Source: JAWSVE01 sp050789445
GTDB lineage: Bacteria; Pseudomonadota; Gammaproteobacteria; Pseudomonadales; Cellvibrionaceae
Assembly: GCA_050789445.1 (NCBI GenBank)
Contig: JAILXR010000001.1
Location: 2,356,001 to 2,420,000 of the forward strand
Length of the DNA stretch: 64,000 bases
Direction: 5' to 3'
This document shows, in pieces, positions 61,923-64,000 of this stretch (the stretch's first letter is position 1; each line of letters starts with the position of its first letter). Position numbers and translations under genes: made by a program. The notes under the pieces were generated by a model that was not told the origin of the DNA, did no database searches, and saw only the letters and a program-made list of their open reading frames with translations.

Positions 61923-63626
61923 ATGACGAATCAAAAAAATCCTTTGGGGATTAACGGAAATGAAAAAGACATGCGTGGAAACCCGAAATGGAATTATTTT
62001 CGGAAAAACGTTATCGATTATCAAAGTGAACTACTTTACGACAGCAGAGGTCCTTGGCCCACACCAGCGCCCGGGCGTCCACTTTCCGAATACGCAGAAG
62101 TGACCAACCTCCCGATAGAAGAGACTAAAGACTGGTCTAAAAATGTTTCTAGAAAATACCTTTCTATTATTCTTACTAAATTTATTCCCGGCCTATGGGA
62201 TGCCTACATCACTTCTGACGGGCGCTACGATGCTTTTGACGATAATCAATTTAATTCGCACATTACTAACGGCATGTACAGCAAGTTCATTTCCACGCTA
62301 GATCACGGCGATACTGAATTATTTATAGATCAGATTCCTGAAGTAAACGATAACCCCGATGAATTTGTAAAGATGGATTTCAGCATGATGGAGTGGTTAT
62401 GCAATAAAACGCTACCAGATGTTTATGCCGCTCCCACTATCGTTTTATTTAAAGTATCGAATCCAGAAATTAACCATAAAAGAACAGAAAGCAACCTTCC
62501 CACCTATACCGCTATCGCAATACATATATATCAGACAGATGACTACCAGAAAAAAATTATTGAAACCGCTGATACAATATTGCCCCCAAAAGAATCATCA
62601 CAAAACTCTCTTGAAAAGAAACGGTGGGATCTTGCAAAATACTTTGTTATCCAAGGAGCTGTTCACAGGATCAATATGACAGAGCATGGGAAATTACATT
62701 TTCCATTTGACTCTATCAATGCCATTACAAAATCTGTTTTACCCACTAATCACCCGCTATTCTGTTTGTTGCATCCTCACCTACGCTTATCCCTACCAGT
62801 CAACAACACTGTTCTTGAGGGAAAATATTCTTTACTCAGTCGAACAAACTGGGTGGTGTATTCTCCCTTTTCAGCCGAAGGAAAATACACAAGAAAGCTC
62901 ATACCTGATGCCTATGTAGGGAGAAAAGATAAACCTAACTCTTTTCCTGAGTATACTTTTCCATTGAAACCCTCATACCCCAATACAAGCTTTGGGGTTT
63001 TCCTAAAGAAAAACTATGCAATATTTAGGGATTTCGCAACAGCCGTTATTAATGAAACACTTGCAAGCGAATATAAAAACAACGATAACACCGGACAAAA
63101 AAGAAATTGGGAGTTCATCGCATTGTGGGCGGAATCCATTTCTGAATGGGTACCTGGATTTCCTAAGCGGGAAGATTTTTTATCAGAGGATGAAGATCTC
63201 GATTACGTTTCTACTAATCGAGCTATGTTGATCGATGTGGTGTCATTGATGATATGGAATTTGACTGTTGCACACTCCGCAGATCATGCAGGTTTTGCTC
63301 GCAGCGGCCAACGACGCAATGTATTTAGAATCCATGTACCGCCACCATTAAAAGGCACACATGTTGAAGATAATTTTCATAAAAAATTAGTGACTCGATG
63401 GGATTTGTTTCAATCCTATTTAACTCACCAACTTTTTTATAAGCCCCATAACACCGTTAATCTCGTCGACGTACAATACGATTTTTGCGGACATCCTAAT
63501 CATTTACGTATTCAAGAGTTACGAGATATATTAATTCGAAAATTAAAAGAATGTGACGTGAGTGAAAGAAAGAGAGATGAGACTTTGCCAAGGCTGGATG
63601 AAGTATCTTCGAGTATTCAATATTAG
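61923..63626 (+). CDS. Divergent lipoxygenase-like protein
   Basis: A 567-residue protein without signal peptide or PLAT domain. The central part follows the lipoxygenase metal-site plan: WDLAKYFVIQGAVHRINMTE with His248, His255 and His259, then NHPLFCLLHPHLRLSLPVN (His277, His284, His286), which closely matches the HPxxxLLxPH block of lipoxygenases. A later WNLTVAHSADHAGFA (His451, His455) stands where the family has its distal iron histidine. The spacing of the first histidines (x6, x3) differs from the canonical x4, x4, and the usual C-terminal Ile carboxylate is not seen. Dioxygenation of unsaturated fatty acids is possible but unproven. The ribosome binding site acggaggcaccgg is strong. 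Confidence 0.65.
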   Translation: MTNQKNPLGINGNEKDMRGNPKWNYFRKNVIDYQSELLYDSRGPWPTPAPGRPLSEYAEVTNLPIEETKDWSKNVSRKYLSIILTKFIPGLWDAYITSDGRYDAFDDNQFNSHITNGMYSKFISTLDHGDTELFIDQIPEVNDNPDEFVKMDFSMMEWLCNKTLPDVYAAPTIVLFKVSNPEINHKRTESNLPTYTAIAIHIYQTDDYQKKIIETADTILPPKESSQNSLEKKRWDLAKYFVIQGAVHRINMTEHGKLHFPFDSINAITKSVLPTNHPLFCLLHPHLRLSLPVNNTVLEGKYSLLSRTNWVVYSPFSAEGKYTRKLIPDAYVGRKDKPNSFPEYTFPLKPSYPNTSFGVFLKKNYAIFRDFATAVINETLASEYKNNDNTGQKRNWEFIALWAESISEWVPGFPKREDFLSEDEDLDYVSTNRAMLIDVVSLMIWNLTVAHSADHAGFARSGQRRNVFRIHVPPPLKGTHVEDNFHKKLVTRWDLFQSYLTHQLFYKPHNTVNLVDVQYDFCGHPNHLRIQELRDILIRKLKECDVSERKRDETLPRLDEVSSSIQY

Positions 63627-63667
63627 TTTCTTTCTTCTGCGTTATCTTATTTTCAGGTTATCTTTAT

Positions 63668-64000
63668 TTACTCAACGGGTGTCGACATATAGTTGTACAC
63701 CCATGCTTTTGCAAAACGAAGATCTCTATCCACCGTCGCTTCAGAGATTTTTAGCGCTATTGCAATTTCAGGATAAGTGAGACCTCCAAAAAAATTGAGC
63801 TCTAATGCTTCAGCTTTTCGCTTATCAACAACACTTAATTCATTCAGAGCACCGTCAAGATCTAATAATCGCTGCTCATCCACATCACTACCGTTTGAAC
63901 CACTCGTTAATCCGCTTAAAGAAAACTGCTGATCGAAAGACCCCTTGGATCCCGCTATCGACTCCACATCTGCGGAGGTCATCTTTATATCACCACCACG
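63668..64000 (-). CDS. ECF sigma factor, C-terminal part (partial)
   Basis: A minus-strand ORF that is open to the right edge of the window. An ATG at 63980-63982 exists, but upstream codons read R-G-G-D-I-K in frame, matching the KRGG linker of the TIGR02999 (ECF_SigAcidobact) family, so the true start is outside. The sigma4 region has LLDLDGALNELSVVDKRKAE, ALELNFFGGLTYPEIAIAL and the recognition helix in ISEATVDRDLRFAKAWVY. Members of this family and related ECF groups often lie beside Ser/Thr kinases and lack an anti-sigma factor. It converges with the lipoxygenase-like gene, stops 41 bp apart. Confidence 0.85.
   Translation of the reverse strand, partial: RGGDIKMTSADVESIAGSKGSFDQQFSLSGLTSGSNGSDVDEQRLLDLDGALNELSVVDKRKAEALELNFFGGLTYPEIAIALKISEATVDRDLRFAKAWVYNYMSTPVE

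Overview
The window is a chromosomal segment of a low-GC gammaproteobacterium, probably marine. The gene order resembles the Pseudomonas / Oceanospirillales type: hfq-hflX-hflK-hflC-DUF2065-hisZ-purA next to miaA-mutL-amidase-tsaE-nnrD-queG-orn, and pilMNOPQ-aroK-aroB-(AAA-SPOR)-gltB-gltD-hemE next to mrcA, maeB, rpmE, priA, an FtsN-like SPOR protein and hslVU. The genus cannot be decided from sequence reading alone. No rRNA, tRNA, insertion sequence, prophage or CRISPR array was seen.

Layout. 1-4 kb: the 5' part of proA, a glycine-zipper envelope protein, and a PepSY - response regulator - histidine kinase operon of PhoPQ type. 3.9-5.9 kb: a LysR regulator and about 1 kb without a conventional gene. 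That stretch holds two tandem transcription units built on the same plan (palindrome, sigma70 promoter, Rho-independent terminator). One looks non-coding and the other encodes a 33-residue membrane peptide. 5.9-23.8 kb: housekeeping genes for purine and histidine synthesis, FtsH modulation (HflKC), RNA chaperone and tRNA modification, mismatch repair, cell-wall cleavage, tRNA t6A and queuosine, RNA decay and phosphatidylethanolamine synthesis. A structured RNA candidate lies between hflC and the DUF2065 gene. 23.8-53.6 kb: a degenerate HD-GYP protein, heme and glutamate synthesis, shikimate genes, the type IV pilus inner-membrane and secretin operon, PBP1A, malic enzyme, ribosomal protein L31, PriA and the HslVU protease behind a near-consensus sigma32 promoter.

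The accessory part is 53.6-64.0 kb. It has four genes. (1) A 1246-residue lipoprotein combines a Pro-Thr linker, calcium-binding TSP3-like repeats, a segment resembling the oligomerising/pore part of anthrax protective antigen (binary toxin B family), a PKD-like domain, and a beta-helix interrupted by collagen-like and poly-glycine tracts. (2) Divergent from it, a 1356-residue protein combines a Hanks-type Ser/Thr kinase, a degenerate cyclase-like segment, an AAA/STAND-type ATPase and a helical repeat tail. (3) Thirty-one bases after it is a divergent lipoxygenase-like protein. (4) Convergent at the window edge is a truncated ECF sigma factor of the TIGR02999 (ECF_SigAcidobact) type. ECF factors without anti-sigma factors that are controlled by a neighbouring Ser/Thr kinase are known (EcfP/PknT in Vibrio parahaemolyticus). 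I infer that this locus is a kinase-sigma signalling module driving, or driven by, an envelope or lipid stress, with a lipoxygenase and a large surface lipoprotein as effectors. I know of no description of this combination, and it is the best candidate here for a new system.
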